From Sambucus nigra (lineage: Eukaryota; Streptophyta; Magnoliopsida; Dipsacales; Adoxaceae): a DNA stretch of 64,000 nt. A program made the position numbers and the translations under genes. The notes below the pieces were generated by a model. The model was given only the letters and a program-made list of their open reading frames with translations. It ran no database searches and was not told the DNA's origin. How positions within the stretch are numbered: position 1 is the first letter of the stretch; each line of letters opens with the position of its first letter. The stretch is from the NCBI GenBank assembly GCA_949130495.1, contig OX422218.1, positions 40,866,651 to 40,930,650 on the forward strand. The letters are read 5' to 3'. Of the stretch, positions 38,601-52,900 are shown piece after piece.

Positions 38601-41600
38601 AAACGGTCCCTTACGAGTCACGATCACCTCGTACGGGACCAATGCGACTCGTAGAAACTGACCGCGTAGTCACGGGGCTCCCGGTTTGACTGTACGATGT
38701 GAATTTGCAAAAAATTAGACTTGTGCATAAAAACATGCCATCGAAGGGTGAAAACGTAAAACTGCCACAAAACGGTACCGAAAGAGTCACAAACACCTCG
38801 CACGGGACCAATGTGACTGGTAGGAACCGACCGTGTAGTCACGGGGCTCCCGGTTTGAGTGTACGTCGTGAATTTGCGAAAAATTAGACTTAAGCATAAA
38901 AACATGCTGTCGAAGGGTGAAAACGTAAAACAGCCACAAAACTCTACCGTAAGAGTCACGAACACCTCGCACCAGACCAATGCGACTCGTAGGAACCGAC
39001 CGCGTAGTCACGGAGCTCCCGGCATGAGTGTACGACGTGAATTTGCAAAAAATTAGACTTGTGCACAAAAAATGCCATCGAATGGTGAAAACATAAAGCA
39101 GCCACAAAACGGTACCGTAACAGTCACGAACACCTCGCACGGGACCAATGTGACTCGTAGGAACCGATCGCGTAGTCACGGGGTCCCGGTTTGAGTGTAC
39201 GGCGTGAATTTGAAAAAATTAGACTTAAGCATAAAAACATGTCATCGAAGGGTGAAAACGTAAAACAGCAACAAAACTCTACCGTAAGAGTCACGAACAC
39301 CTCACACGGGACCAATGCGACTCGTAGGAACCGACCGCGTATTCACGGGGCTCCCGGGTTGAGTGTACGACGTGAATTTACAAAAAAATAGACTTATGCA
39401 TAAAAGCATGCCATCGAAGGGTGAAAACGTAAAAATGCAACAAAAAGGACCCGTAAGAGTCACGAGCACGTCGCACGGGACCAATGCGACTCGTAGGAAG
39501 TGACCGCGTAGTCACGGGGCTCCCGGTTTGATTGTACGACGTGAACTAGAAAAAAATTAGACTTAAGCATAAAAACATGCCATCGAAGGGTGAAAACGCA
39601 AAACTGCCACAAAACGGTCCCTTAAGAGTCACGATCACCTCGCACGGGACCAATACGACTCGTAGGAACTAACCGCGTAGTCACGGGGCTCCCGGTTTGA
39701 CTGTACGATGTGAATTTGCAAAAAATTAGACTTGTCCATAAAAACATGCCATCGAAGGGTGAAAACGTAAAACTGCCACAAAACGGTACCGAAAGAGTCA
39801 CAAACACCTCGCACGGGACCAATGTGACTCGTAGGAACCGACCGCGTAGTCACGGGGCTCCCGGTTTGAGTGTACGACGTGAATTTACAAGAAATTAGAC
39901 TTATGCCTAAAAAATTCCATCGAATGGTGACAACATAAAACAGCCACAAAACGGTACCGTAAGAGTCATGAACACCTCGCGCGGGACCAATGTGACTCGT
40001 AGGAACCGACCGCGTAGTCACGGGGCTCTCGGTTTGAGTGTACGACGTAAATTTGTAAAAAATAGACTTACGCATAAAAACATGCAATCGAAGGATGAAA
40101 ATGTAAAACAACCACAAAACGGTACCGTCAGAGTCACGAACACCTCGCACGGGAGCAATGTGACTCGTAGGAACCGACCGCGTAGTCACGGTGCTCACGG
40201 TTTGAGTGTACGACGTGAATTTGCCAAAAATTAGACTTAAGCATAAAAACATGGAATCGAAGGGTGAAAAGTTAAAACAGCGATAAAACGGTATCGTAAG
40301 AGTCACAAACACCTCGCACGGGACCAATGCGACTCGTAGGAACCGTCCGCGTAGTCACGGGAATCCCGGTTTGAGTATACGACGTGAATTTGCAAAAAAA
40401 ATAGACTTATGCATAAAAACATGCCATCGAAGGGTGAAAACGTAAAACAGCCACAAAACGGTCCCGTAAGAGTTGCGAGCACGTCGTACGGGACCAATGC
40501 AACTCGTAGGAACCCACCGCGTAGTCACGGGGCTCCCAGTTTGAGTGTATGACGTGAATTTGAAAAAAATTAGACTTAAGCATAAAAACATGCCATCGAA
40601 GGGTGAAAACGTAAAACTGCCACAAAACGGTCCCTTAAGAGTCACGATCACCTCGCACGGGACCAATGCGACTCGTAGGAACTGACCGCGTAGTCACGGG
40701 GCTCCCGGTTTGACTGTACGATGTGAATTTGCAAAAAATTAGACTTGTGCATAAAAACATGCCATCGAAGGGTGAAAACGTAAAACTGCCACAAAACGGT
40801 ACCGAAAGAGTCACAAACACCTCGCACGGGACCAATGTGACTCGTAGGAACCGACCGTGTAGTCACGGGGCTCTCGGTTTGAGTGTACGTCGTGAATTTG
40901 CGAAAAATTAGACTTAAGCATAAAAACATGCCTTCGAAGGGTGAAAACGTAAAACAGCCACAAAACTCTACCGTAAGAGTCACGAACACCTCGCACGAGA
41001 CCAATGCGACTCGTAGGAACCGACCGCGTTATCACGGGGATCCCTGTTTGAGTGTACGACGTGAATTTGCAAAAAATTCGACTTAAGCATAAAACCATGC
41101 CATCGAAGGGTGAAAATGTAAAACAACCACAAAACAGTCCCGTAAGAGTCACGAACATCTCGCACGGGACCAATGTGACTCGTAGGAACCGTCCGCGTTG
41201 TCACGGGAATCCCGGTTTGAGTGTACGACGTGAATTTGTAAAAAAATAGACTTATGCATAAAAACATGGCATCGAAGGGAGAAAACGTAAAACAACCACA
41301 AAACGGTCCCGTAAGAGTGGCGAGCACGTCGCACGGGACCAATGCAACTCGTAGGAACCGACCGCGTAGTCACGGGGCTCCCAGTTTGAGTGTACGATGT
41401 GAATTTGAAAAAATTAGACTTATGCATAAAAACATGTCATCGATGGCTGAAAAGATAAAACTGCCACAAAACGGTCTCGTAAGAGTCACGAACACCTCGC
41501 ACGGAACCTATGCGACTCGTAGGAACCGATCGCGTAGTCACGGGGCACCCGATTTTAGTGTACGACGTGAATTTGCAAAAAAATAGACTTGTGCACAAAA

Positions 41601-42209
41601 AATGCCATCGAAGGGTGAAAACGTAAAGCCGCCACAAAACGGTACCGTAACAGTCACGAACACCTCGCACGGGACCAATGTGACTCGTCGGAACTGACCG
41701 CGTAGTCACGGGATCCCGGTTTGAGTGTACGGCGTGAATTTGAAAAAATTAGACTTAAGCATAAAAACATGTCATCGAAGGGTGAAAACGTAAAATAGTA
41801 ACAAAACTCTACCGTAAGAGTCACGAACACCTCGCACGGGACCAATGCGACTCGAAGGAATCGACCGCGTAGTAACGGAGCTCCCGGTTTGAGTGTACGA
41901 CGTGAATTTGCAAAAAATTAGACTTGTGCACAAAAAATGCCATCGAATGGTGAAAACATAAAGCAGCCACAAAAAGGTACCGTAACAGTCACGAACACCT
42001 CGCACGGGACCAATGTGACTCGTAGGAACCGATCGCGTAGTCACGGGGTCCCGGTTTGAGTGTACGGCGTGAATTTGAAAATATTAGACTTAAGCATAAA
42101 AACATGTCATCGAAGGGTGAAAACGTAAAACAGCAACAAAACTCTACCGTAAGAGTCACGAACACCTCACACGGGACCAATGCGACTCGTAGGAACCGAC
42201 CGCGTAGTC
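35641..42209 (+). repeat. 39-monomer unit, copy 1 (6,569 bp)
   Basis: Anchored on a cassette of rare variants at 35641-36300 that recurs at 42210 and 49950: a six-A tract in atttacaaaaaatagac, aaaatgcaacaaaaagg, cggtttaagtgta, gaccaatatgac, and catgtcgtcgaaggg with gaaaacttaaaac. The 6,569-bp offset also holds for sequence to the left of the anchor, at least from about 32 kb. The unit start is therefore a chosen phase, not a breakpoint. Confidence 0.8.
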
Positions 42210-43029
42210 ACGGGGATCCCGGGTTGAGTGTACGATGTGAATTTACAAAAAATAGACTTATGCATAAAAACATGCCATCGAAGGGTGAAAACGTAAAAAT
42301 GCAACAAAAAGGTCCCGTAAGAGTCACGAGCACGTCGCACGGGACCAATGCGACTCGTAGGAAGTGATCGCGTAGTCACGGGGCTCCCGGTTTAAGTGTA
42401 TGACGTGAACTTGAAAAAAATTAGACTTAAGCATAAAAACATGCCATCGAAGGGTGAAAACGTAAAACTGCCACAAAACGGTCCCTTAAGAGTCACGATC
42501 ACCTCGCACGGGACCAATGCGACTCGTAGGAACTGACCGCGTAGTCACGGGGCTCCCGGTTTGACTGTACGATGTGAATTTGCAAAAAATTAGACTTGTG
42601 CATAAAAACATGCCATCGAAGGGTGAAAACGTAAAACTGCCACAAAACGGTACCGAAAGAGTCACAAACACCTCGCACGGGACCAATATGACTCGTAGGA
42701 ACCGACCGTGTAGTCACGGGGCTCCCGGTTTGAGTGTACGTCGTGAATTTGCGAAAAATTAGACTTAAGTATAAAAACATGTCGTCGAAGGGTGAAAACT
42801 TAAAACAGCCACAAAACTCTACCGTAAGAGTCACGAACACCTCGCACGAGACCAATCCGACTCGTAGGAACCGACCGCGTAGTGACGGAGCTCCCGGTTT
42901 GAGTGTACGACGTGAATTTGCAAAAAATTAGACTTGTGCACAAAAAATGCCATCGAATGGTGAAAACATAAAGCAGCCACAAAACGGTACCGTAATAGTC
43001 ACGAACACCTCGCACGGGACCAATGTGAC

Positions 43030-43200
43030 TCGTAGGAACCGATCGCGTAGTCACGGGGATCCCGGTTTGAGTGTACGACGTGAATTTGCAAAAAAATAGA
43101 CTTATGCATAAAAACATGGCATCGAAGGGAGAAAACGTAAAACAACCACAAATCGGTCCCGTAAGAGTGGCGAGCACGTCGCACGGGACCAATGCAACTC
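43030..43200 (+). repeat. Hybrid l/a monomer marking a five-monomer deletion
   Basis: Starts like l (aaccgatcgcgtag) and continues as the q/a type (ggggatcccgg, seven-A tract, acttatgc, acatggcatcg). In copies 1 and 3 of the 39-mer unit the two halves belong to monomers about 843 bp apart (36471 and 37303 in copy 1). The deletion joint lies within tcacgggg near 43050-43060. Confidence 0.78.
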
Positions 43201-44499
43201 GTAGGAACCGATCGCGTAGTCACGGGGCTCCCAGTTTGAGTGTACGACGTGAATTTGAAAAAATTAGACTTATGCATAAAAACATGTCATCGAAGGCTGA
43301 AAACATAAAACTGCCACAAAACGGTCTCGTAAGAGTCACGAACACCTCGCACGGGACCAATGCGACTCGTTGGAACCGATCGCGTAGTCACGGGGCTCCC
43401 GATTTGAGTGTACGACGTGAATTTGCAAAAAAATAGACTTGTGCACAAAAAATGCCATCGAAGGGTGAAAACGTAAAGCCGCCACAAAACGGTACCGTAA
43501 CAGTCACGAACACCTCGCACGGGACCAATGTGACTCGTAGGAACCGACCGCGTAGTCACGGGGTCACGGTTTGAGTGTACGGCGTGAATTTGAAAAAATT
43601 AGACTTAGGCATAAAAACATGTCATCGAAGGGTGAAAACGTAAAATAGCAACAAAACTCTACCGTAAGAGTCACGAACACCTCGCACGGGACCAATGCGA
43701 CTCGTAGGAACCGACCGCGTAGTCACGGAGCTCCCGGTTTGAGTGTACGACGTGAATTTGCAAAAAATTAGACTTGTGCACAAAAAATGCCATCGAATGG
43801 TGAAAACATAAAGCAGCCACAAAATGGTACCGTAACAGTCACGAACACCTCGCACGGGACCAATGTGACTCGTAGGAACCGATCGCGTAGTCACGGGGTC
43901 CCGGTTTGAGTGTACGGCGTGAATTTAAAAAAATTAGACTTAAGCATAAAAACATGTCATCGAAGGGTGAAAACGTAAAACAGCAACAAAACTCTACCAT
44001 AAGAGTCACGAACACCTCACACGGGACCAATGCGACTCGTAGAAACCGACCGCGTAGTCACGGGGATCCCGGGTTGAGTGTACGACGTGAATTTACAAAA
44101 AAATAGACTTATGCATAAAAACATGCCATCGAAGGGTGAAAACGTAAAAATGCCACAAAAAGGTCCCGTAAGAGTCACGAGCACGTCGCACGAGACCAAT
44201 GCGACTCGTAGGAAGTGACCGCGTAGTCACGGGGCTCCCGGTTTGAGTGTACGACGTGAACTTGAAAAAAATTAGACTTAAGCATAAAAACATGCCATCG
44301 AAGGGTGAAAACGTAAAACTGCCACAAAACGGTCCCTTACGAGTCACGATCACCTCGCACGGGACCAATGCGACTCGTAGGAACTGACCGCGTAGTCACG
44401 GGGCTCCCGGTTTGACTGTACGATGTGAATTTGCAAAAAAATAGACTTGTGCATAAAAACATGCCATCGAAGGGTGAAAACGTAAAACTGCCACAAAAC

Positions 44500-46523
44500 G
44501 GTACCGAAAGAGTCACAAACACCTCGCACGGGACCATTGTGACTGGTAGGAACCGACCGTGTAGTCACGGGGCTCCCGGTTTGAGTGTACGTCGTGAATT
44601 TGCGAAAAATTAGACTTAAGCATAAAAACATGCCGTCGAAGGGTGAAAACGTAAAACAGCCACAAAACTCTACCGTAAGAGTCACGAACACCTCGCACCA
44701 GACCAATGCGACTCGTAGGAACCGACCGCGTAATCACGGAGCTCCCGGCTTGAGTGTACGACGTGAATTTGCAAAAAATTAGACTTGTGCACAAAAAATG
44801 CCATCGAATGGTGAAAACATAAAGCAGCCACAAAACGGTACCATAACAGTCACGAACACCTCGCACGGGACCAATGTGACTCGTAGGAACCGATCGCGTA
44901 GTCACGAGGTCCCGGTTTGAGTGTACGGCGTGAATTTGAAAAAAATAGACTTAAGCATAAAAACATGTCATCGAAGGGTGAAAACGTAAAACAGCAACAA
45001 AACTCTACCGTAAGAGTCACGAACACCTCACACGGGACCAATGCGACTCGTAGGAACCGACCGCGTATTCACGGGGCTCCCGGGTTGAGTGTACGACGTG
45101 AATTTACAAAAAAATAGACTTATGCATAAAAACATGCCATCGAAGGGTGAAAACGTAAAAATGCCACAAAAAGGACCCGTAAGAGTCACGAGCACGTCGC
45201 ACGGGACCAATGCGACTCGTAGGAAGTGACCGCGTAGTCACGGGGCTCCCGGTTTGATTGTATGACGTGAACTAGAAAAAAATTAGACTTAAGCATAAAA
45301 ACATGCCATCGAAGGGTGAAAACGCAAAACTGCCACAAAACGGTCCCTTAAGAGTCACGATCACCTCGCACGGGACCAATGCGACTCGTAGGAACTAACC
45401 GCGTAGTCACGGGGCTCCCGGTTTGACTGTACGATGTGAATTTGCAAAAAATTAGACTTGTCCATAAAAACATGCCATCGAAGGGTGAAAACGTAAAACT
45501 GCCACAAAACGGTACCGAAAGAGTCACAAACACCTCGCACGGGACCAATGTGACTCGTAGGAACCGACCGCGTAGTCACGGGGCTCCCGGTTTGAGTGTA
45601 CGACGTGAATTTACAAGAAATTAGACTTATGCCTAAAAAATTCCATCGAATGGTGACAACATAAAACAGCCACAAAACGGTACCGTAAGAGTCATGAACA
45701 CCTCGCGCGGGACCAATGTGACTCGTAGGAACCGACCGCGTAGTCACGGGGCTCTCGGTTTGAGTGTACGACGTAAATTTGTAAAAAATAGACTTACGCA
45801 TAAAAACATGCAATCGAAGGATGAAAATGTAAAACAACCACAAAACGGTACCGTCAGAGTCACGAACACCTCGCACGGGAGCAATGTGACTCGTAGGAAC
45901 CGACTGCGTAGTCACGGTGCTCACGGTTTGAGTGTACGACGTGAATTTGCCAAAAATTAGACTTAAGCATAAAAACATGGAATCGAAGGGTGAAAAGTTA
46001 AAACAGCGATAAAACGGTATCGTAAGAGTCACGAACACCTCGCACGGGACCAATGTGACTCGTAGGAACCGTCCGCGTAGTCACGGGAATCCCGGTTTGA
46101 GTATACGACGTGAATTTGCAAAAAAAATAGACTTATGCATAAAAACATGCCATCGAAGGGTGAAAACGTAAAACAGCCACAAAACGGTCCCGTAAGAGTC
46201 GCGAGCACGTCGCACGGGACCAATTCAACTCGTAGGAACCGACCGCGTAGTCACGGGGCTCCCAGTTTGAGTGTATGACGTGAATTTGAAAAAAATTAGA
46301 CTTAAGCATAAAAACATGCCATCGAAGGGTGAAAACGTAAAACTGCCACAAAACGGTCCCTTAAGAGTCACGATCACCTCGCACGGGACCAATGCGACTC
46401 GTAGGAACTAACCGCGTAGTCACGGGGCTCCCGGTTTGACTGTACGATGTGAATTTGCAAAAAATTAGACTTGTGCATAAAAACATGCCATCGAAGGGTG
46501 AAAACGTAAAACTGCCACAAAAC
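44500..46523 (+). repeat. 12-monomer tandem duplication, copy 1 (2,024 bp)
   Basis: Offset 2,024 bp to the next block. A rare shared variant, gaccattgtgactgg, occurs at 44532 and 46556 and not in the other o monomers I read. The limits are approximate because flanking modules are themselves alike. Confidence 0.7.
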
Positions 46524-48547
46524 GGTACCGAAAGAGTCACAAACACCTCGCACGGGACCATTGTGACTGGTAGGAACCGACCGTGTAGTCACGGGGCTCC
46601 CGATTTGAGTGTACGTCGTGAATTTGCGAAAAATTAGACTTAAGCATAAAAACATGCCGTCGAAGGGTGAAAACGTAAAACAGCCACAAAACTCTACCGT
46701 AAGAGTCACGAACACCTCGCACCAGACCAATGCGACTCGTAGGAACCGACCGCGTAGTCACGGAGCTCCCGGCTTGAGTGTACGACGTGAATTTGCAAAA
46801 AATTAGACTTGTGCACAAAAAATGCCATCGAATGGTGAAAACATAAAGCAGCCACAAAACGGTACCGTAACAGTCACGAACACCTCGCACGGGACCAATG
46901 TGACTCGTAGGAACCGATCGCGTAGTCACGGGGTCCCGGTTTGAGTGTACGGCGTGAATTTGAAAAAATTAGACTTAAGCATAAAAACATGTCATCGAAG
47001 GGTGAAAACGTAAAACAGCAACAAAACTCTACCGTAAGAGTCACGAACACCTCACACGGGACCAATGCGACTCGTAGGAACCGACCGCGTATTCACGGGG
47101 CTCCCGGGTTGAGTGTACGACGTGAATTTACAAAAAAATAGACTTATGCATAAAAACATGCCATCGAAGGGTGAAAACGTAAAAATGCCACAAAAAGGAC
47201 CCGTAAGAGTCACGAGCACGTCGCACGGGACCAATGCGACTCGTAGGAAGTGACCGCGTAGTCACGGGGCTCTCGGTTTGATTGTACGACGTGAACTAGA
47301 AAAAAATTAGACTTAAGCATAAAAACATGCCATCGAAGGGTGAAAACGCAAAACTGCCACAAAACGGTCCCTTAAGAGTCACGATCACCTCGCACGGGAC
47401 CAATGCGACTCGTAGGAACTAACCGCGTAGTCACGGGGCTCCCGGTTTGACTGTACGATGTGAATTTGCAAAAAATTAGACTTGTCCATAAAAACATGCC
47501 ATCGAAGGGTGAAAACGTAAAACTGCCACAAAACGGTACCGAAAGAGTCACAAACACCTCGCACGGGACCAATGTGACTCGTAGGAACCGACCGCGTAGT
47601 CACGGGGCTCCCGGTTTGAGTGTACGACGTGAATTTACAAGAAATTAGACTTATGCCTAAAAAATTCCATCGAATGGTGACAACATAAAACAGCCACAAA
47701 ACGGTACCGTAAGAGTCATGAACACCTCGCGCGGGACCAATGTGACTCGTAGGAACCGACCGCGTAGTCACGGGGCTCTCGGTTTGAGTGTACGACGTAA
47801 ATTTGTAAAAAATAGACTTACGCATAAAAACATGCAATCGAAGGATGAAAATGTAAAACAACCACAAAACGGTACCGTCAGAGTCACGAACACCTCGCAC
47901 GGGAGCAATGTGACTCGTAGGAACCGACCGCGTAGTCACGGTGCTCACGGTTTGAGTGTACGACGTGAATTTGCCAAAAATTAGACTTAAGCATAAAAAC
48001 ATGGAATCGAAGGGTGAAAAGTTAAAACAGCGATAAAACGGTATCGTAAGAGTCACGAACACCTCGCACGGGACCAATGCGACTCATAGGAACCGTCCGC
48101 GTAGTCACGGGAATCCCGGTTTGAGTATACGACGTGAATTTGCAAAAAAAATAGACTTATGCATAAAAACATGCCATCGAAGGGTGAAAACGTAAAACAG
48201 CCACAAAACCATCCCGTAAGAGTTGCGAGCACGTCGTACGGGACCAATGCAACTCGTAGGAACCGACCGCGTAGTCACGGGGCTCCCAGTTTGAGTGTAT
48301 GACGTGAATTTGAAAAAAATTAGACTTAAGCATAAAAACAAGCCATCGAAGGGTGAAAACGTAAAACTGCCACAAAACGGTCCCTTAAGAGTCACGATCA
48401 CCTCGCACGGGACCAATGCGACTCGTAGGAACTGACCGCGTAGTCACGGGGCTCCCGGTTTGACTGTACGATGTGAATTTGCAAACAATTACACTTGTGC
48501 ATAAAAACATGCCATCGAAGGGTGAAAACGTAAAACTGCCACAAAAT
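46524..48547 (+). repeat. 12-monomer tandem duplication, copy 2 (2,024 bp)
   Basis: Follows the preceding block at 2,024 bp, but its right part increasingly resembles 39.6-40.8 kb (offset 7,750 bp), for example gcacgtcgtacggg near 48232 and 40482. The duplicate therefore joins two diverged versions, and the right limit cannot be fixed by eye. Confidence 0.65.
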
Positions 48548-49564
48548 GGTACCGAAAGAGTCACAAACACCTCGCACGGGACCAATGTGACTCGTAGGAA
48601 CCGACCGTGTAGTCACGGGGCTCTCGGTTTGAGTGTACGTCGTGAATTTGCGAAAAATTAGACTTAAGCATAAAAACATGCCTTCGAAGGGTGAAAACGT
48701 AAAACAGCCACAAAACTCTACCGTAAGAGTCACGAACACCTCGCACGAGACCAATGCGACTCGTAGGAACCAACCGCGTTGTCACGGGGATCCCGGTTTG
48801 AGTGTACGACGTGAATTTGCAAAAAATTCGACTTAAGCATAAAACCATGCCATCGAAGGGTGAAAATGTAAAACAGCCACAAAACAGTCCCGTAAGAGTC
48901 ACGAACATCTCGCACGGGACCAATGTGACTCGTAGGAACCGTCCGCGTTGTCACGGGAATCCCGGTTTGAGTGTACGACGTGAATTTGTAAAAAAATAGA
49001 CTTATGCATAAAAACATGGCATCGAAGGGAGAAAACGTAAAACAACCACAAAACGGTCCCGTAAGAGTGGCGAGCACGTCGCACGGGACCAATGCAACTC
49101 GTAGGAACCGACCGCGTAGTCACGGGGCTCCCAGTTTGAGTGTACGACGTGAATTTGAAAAAATTAGACTTATTCATAAAAACATGTCATCGAAGGCTGA
49201 AAAGATAAAACTGCCACAAAACGGTCTCGTAAGAGTCACAAACACCTCGCACGGGACCTATGCGACTCGTAGGAACCGATCGCGTAGTCACGGGGCTCCC
49301 GATTTTAGTGTACGACGTGAATTTGCCAAAAAATAGACTTGTGCACAAAAAATGCCATCGAAGGGTGAAAACGTAAAGCCGCCACAAAACGGTACCGTAA
49401 CAGTCACGAACACCTCGCACGGGACCAATGTGACTCGTCGGAACTGACCGCGTAGTCACGGGATCCCGGTTTGAGTGTACGGCGTGAATTTGAAAAAATT
49501 AGACTTAAGCATAAAAACATGTCATCGAAGGGTGAAAACATAAAATAGCAACAAAACTCTACCG

Positions 49565-49578
49565 TAAGAGTCGCACGG
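49565..49578 (+). other. Microdeletion joint (10 bp lost) in monomer l
   Basis: gtaagagtc is joined to gcacggg; the acgaacacct of the parallel copies at 35261 and 41820 is absent. Confidence 0.85.
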
Positions 49579-49949
49579 GACCAATGCGACTCGAAGGAAT
49601 CGACCGCGTAGTAACGGAGCTCCCGGTTTGAGTGTACGACGTGAATTTGCAAAAAATTAGACTTGTGCACAAAAAATGCCATCGAATGGTGAAAACATAA
49701 AGCAGCCACAAAAAGGTACCGTAACAGTCACGAACACCTCGCACGGGACCAATGTGACTCGTAGGAACCGATCGCGTAGTCACGGGGTCCCGGTTTGAGT
49801 GTACGGCGTGAATTTGAAAAAATTAGACTTAAGCATAAAAAACATGTCATCGAAGGGTGAAAACGTAAAACAGCAATAAAACTCTACCGTAAGAGTCACG
49901 AACACCTCACACGGGACCAATGCGACTCGAAGGAACCGACCGCGTAGTC

Positions 49950-52900
49950 ACGGGGATCCCGGGTTGAGTGTACGATGTGAATTTACAAAAAATAGACTTA
50001 TGCATAAAAACATGCCATCGAAGGGTGAAAACGTAAAAATGCAACAAAAAGGTCCCGTAAGAGTCACGAGCACGTCGCACGGGACCAATGCGACTCGTAG
50101 GAAGTGATCGCGTAGTCACGGGGCTCCCGGTTTAAGTGTATGACGTGAACTTGAAAAAAATTAGACTTAAGCATAAAAACATGCCATCGAAGGGTGAAAA
50201 CATAAAACTGCCACAAAACGGTCCCTTAAGAGTCACGATCACCTCGCACGGGACCAATGCGACTCGTAGGAACTGACCGCGTAGTCACGGGGCTCCCGGT
50301 TTGACTGTACGATGTGAATTTGCAAAAAATTAGACTTGTGCATAAAAACATGCCATCGAAGGGTGAAAACGTCAAACCGCCACAAAACGGTACCGAAAGA
50401 GTCACAAACACCTCGCACGGGACCAATATGACTCGTAGGAACCGACCGTGTAGTCACGGGGCTCCCGGTTTGAGTGTACGTCGTGAATTCGCGAAAAATT
50501 AGACTTAAGCATAAAAACATGTCGTCGAAGGGTGAAAACTTAAAACAGCCACAAAACTCTACCGTAAGAGTCACGAACACCTCGCACGAGACCAATCCGA
50601 CTCGTAGGAACCGACCGCGTAGTGACAGAGCTCCCGGTTTGAGTGTACGACGTGAATTTGCAAAAAATTAGACTTGTGCACAAAAAATGCCATCGAATGG
50701 TGAAAACATAAAGCAGCCACAAAACGGTACCGTAACAGTCACGAACACCTCGCACGGGACCAATGTGACTTGTAGGAACCGATCGCGTAGTCACGGGGTC
50801 CCGGTTTGAGTGTACGGCGTGAATTTGAAAAAATTAGACTTAAGCATAAAAATATGTCATCGAAGGGTGAAAACGTAAAACAACAACAAAACTCTACCGT
50901 AAGAGTCACGAACACCTCACACGGGACCAATGCGACTCGTAGGAACCGACCGCGTAGTCACGGGGATCCCGGGTTGAGTGTACGACGTGAATTTACAAAA
51001 AAATAGACTTATGCATAAAAACATGCCATCGAAGGGTGAAAACGTAAAAATTTCACAAAAAGGTCCCCTAAGAGTCACGAGCACGTCGCACGGGACCAAT
51101 GCGACTCGTAGGAAGTGACCGCGTAGTCACGGGGCTCCCGGTTTGAGTGTACGACGTGAACTAGAAAAAAATTAGACTTAAGCATAAAAACATGCCATCG
51201 AAGGGTGAAAACGTAAAACTGCCACAAAACGGTCCCTTAAGAGTCACGATCACCTCGCACGGGACCAATGCGACTCGTAGGAACTGACCGCGTAGTCACG
51301 GGGCTCCCGGTTTGACTGTACGATGTGAATTTGCAAAAAATTAGACTTGTGCATAAAAACATGCCATCGAGGGGTGAAAACGTAAAACTTCCACAAAACG
51401 GTACCGAAAGAGTCACAAACACCTCGCACGGGACCAATGTGACTCGTAGTAACCGACCGTGTAGTCACGGGGCTCCCGGTTTGAGTGTACGTCGTGAATT
51501 TGCAAAAAATTAGACTTAAGCATAAAAACATGCCTTCGAAGGGTGAAAACGTAAAACAGCCACAAAACTCTACCGTAAGAGTCACGAACACCTCGCACGA
51601 GACCAATGCGACTCGTAGGAACCGACCGCGTAGTCACGGGGATCCCGGTTTGAGTGTACGACGTGAATTTGCAAAAAAATAGACTTATGCATAAAAACAT
51701 GGAGTCGAAGGGAGAAAACGTAAAACAACCACAAAACGGTCTCGTAAGAGTGGCGACCACGTCGCACGGGACCAATGCAACTCGTAGGAACCGACCGCGT
51801 AGTCACGGGGCTCCCAGTTTGAGTGTACGACGTGAATTTGAAAAAATTAGACTTATGCATAAAAACATGTCATCGAAGGCTGAAAACATAAAACTGCCAC
51901 AAAACGGTCTCGTAAGAGTCACGAACACCTCGCACGGGACCAATGCGACTCATAGGAACCGATCGCGTAGTCACGGGGCTCCCGATTTGAGTGTACGACG
52001 TGAATTTGAAAAAAAATAGACTTGTGCATAAAAAATGCCATCGAAGGGTGAAAACGTAAAGCCGCCACAAAACGGTACCGTAACAGTCACGAACACCTCG
52101 CACGGGACCAATGTGACTCGTAGGAACCGACCGCGTAGTCATGGGGTCCCGGTTTGAGTGTACGGCGTGAATTTGAAAAAATTAGACTTAAGCATAAAAA
52201 CATGTCATCGAAGGGTGAAAACGTAAAATAGCAACAAAACTCTACCGTAAGAGTCACGAACACCTCGCACGGGACCAATGCGACTCGTAGGAACCGACCG
52301 CGTAGTCACGGAGCTCCCGGTTTGAGTGTACGACGTGAATTTGCAAAAAATTAGACTTGTGCACAAAAAATTCCATCGAATGGTGAAAACATAAAGCAGC
52401 CACAAAATGGTACCGTAACAGTCACGAACACCTCGCACGGTACCAATGTGACTCGTAGGAACCGATCGCGTAGTCACGGGGTCCCGGTTTGAGTGTACGG
52501 CGTGAATTTAAAAAAATTAGACTTAAGCATAAAAACATGTCATCGAAGGGTGAAAACGTAAAACATCAACAAAACTCTACCGTAAGAGTCACGAACACCT
52601 CACACGGGACCAATGCGACTCGTAGGAACCGACCGCGTAGTCACGGGGATCCCGGGTTGAGTGTACGACGTGAATTTACAAAAAAATAGACTTATGCATA
52701 AAAACCTGCCATCGAAGGGTGAAAACGTAAAAATGCCACAAAAAGGTCCCGTAAGAGTCACGAGCACGTCGCACGGGACCAATGCGACTCGTAGGAAGTG
52801 ACCGCGTAGTCACGGGGCTCCCGGTTTGAGTGTACGACGTGAACTTGAAAAAAATTAGACTTAAGCATAAAAACATGCCATCGAAGGGTGAAAACATAAA

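Larger units (their letters stand above)
42210..49949 (+). repeat. 39-monomer unit, copy 2, rearranged (7,740 bp)
   Basis: Begins with the same rare cassette. Compared with copy 1 it lacks about 843 bp (five monomers; joint near 43055), contains an extra 2,024 bp (twelve monomers; 44.5-48.5 kb) and has a 10-bp deletion near 49571. The arithmetic closes exactly: 6,569 - 843 + 2,024 - 10 = 7,740. Confidence 0.8.
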
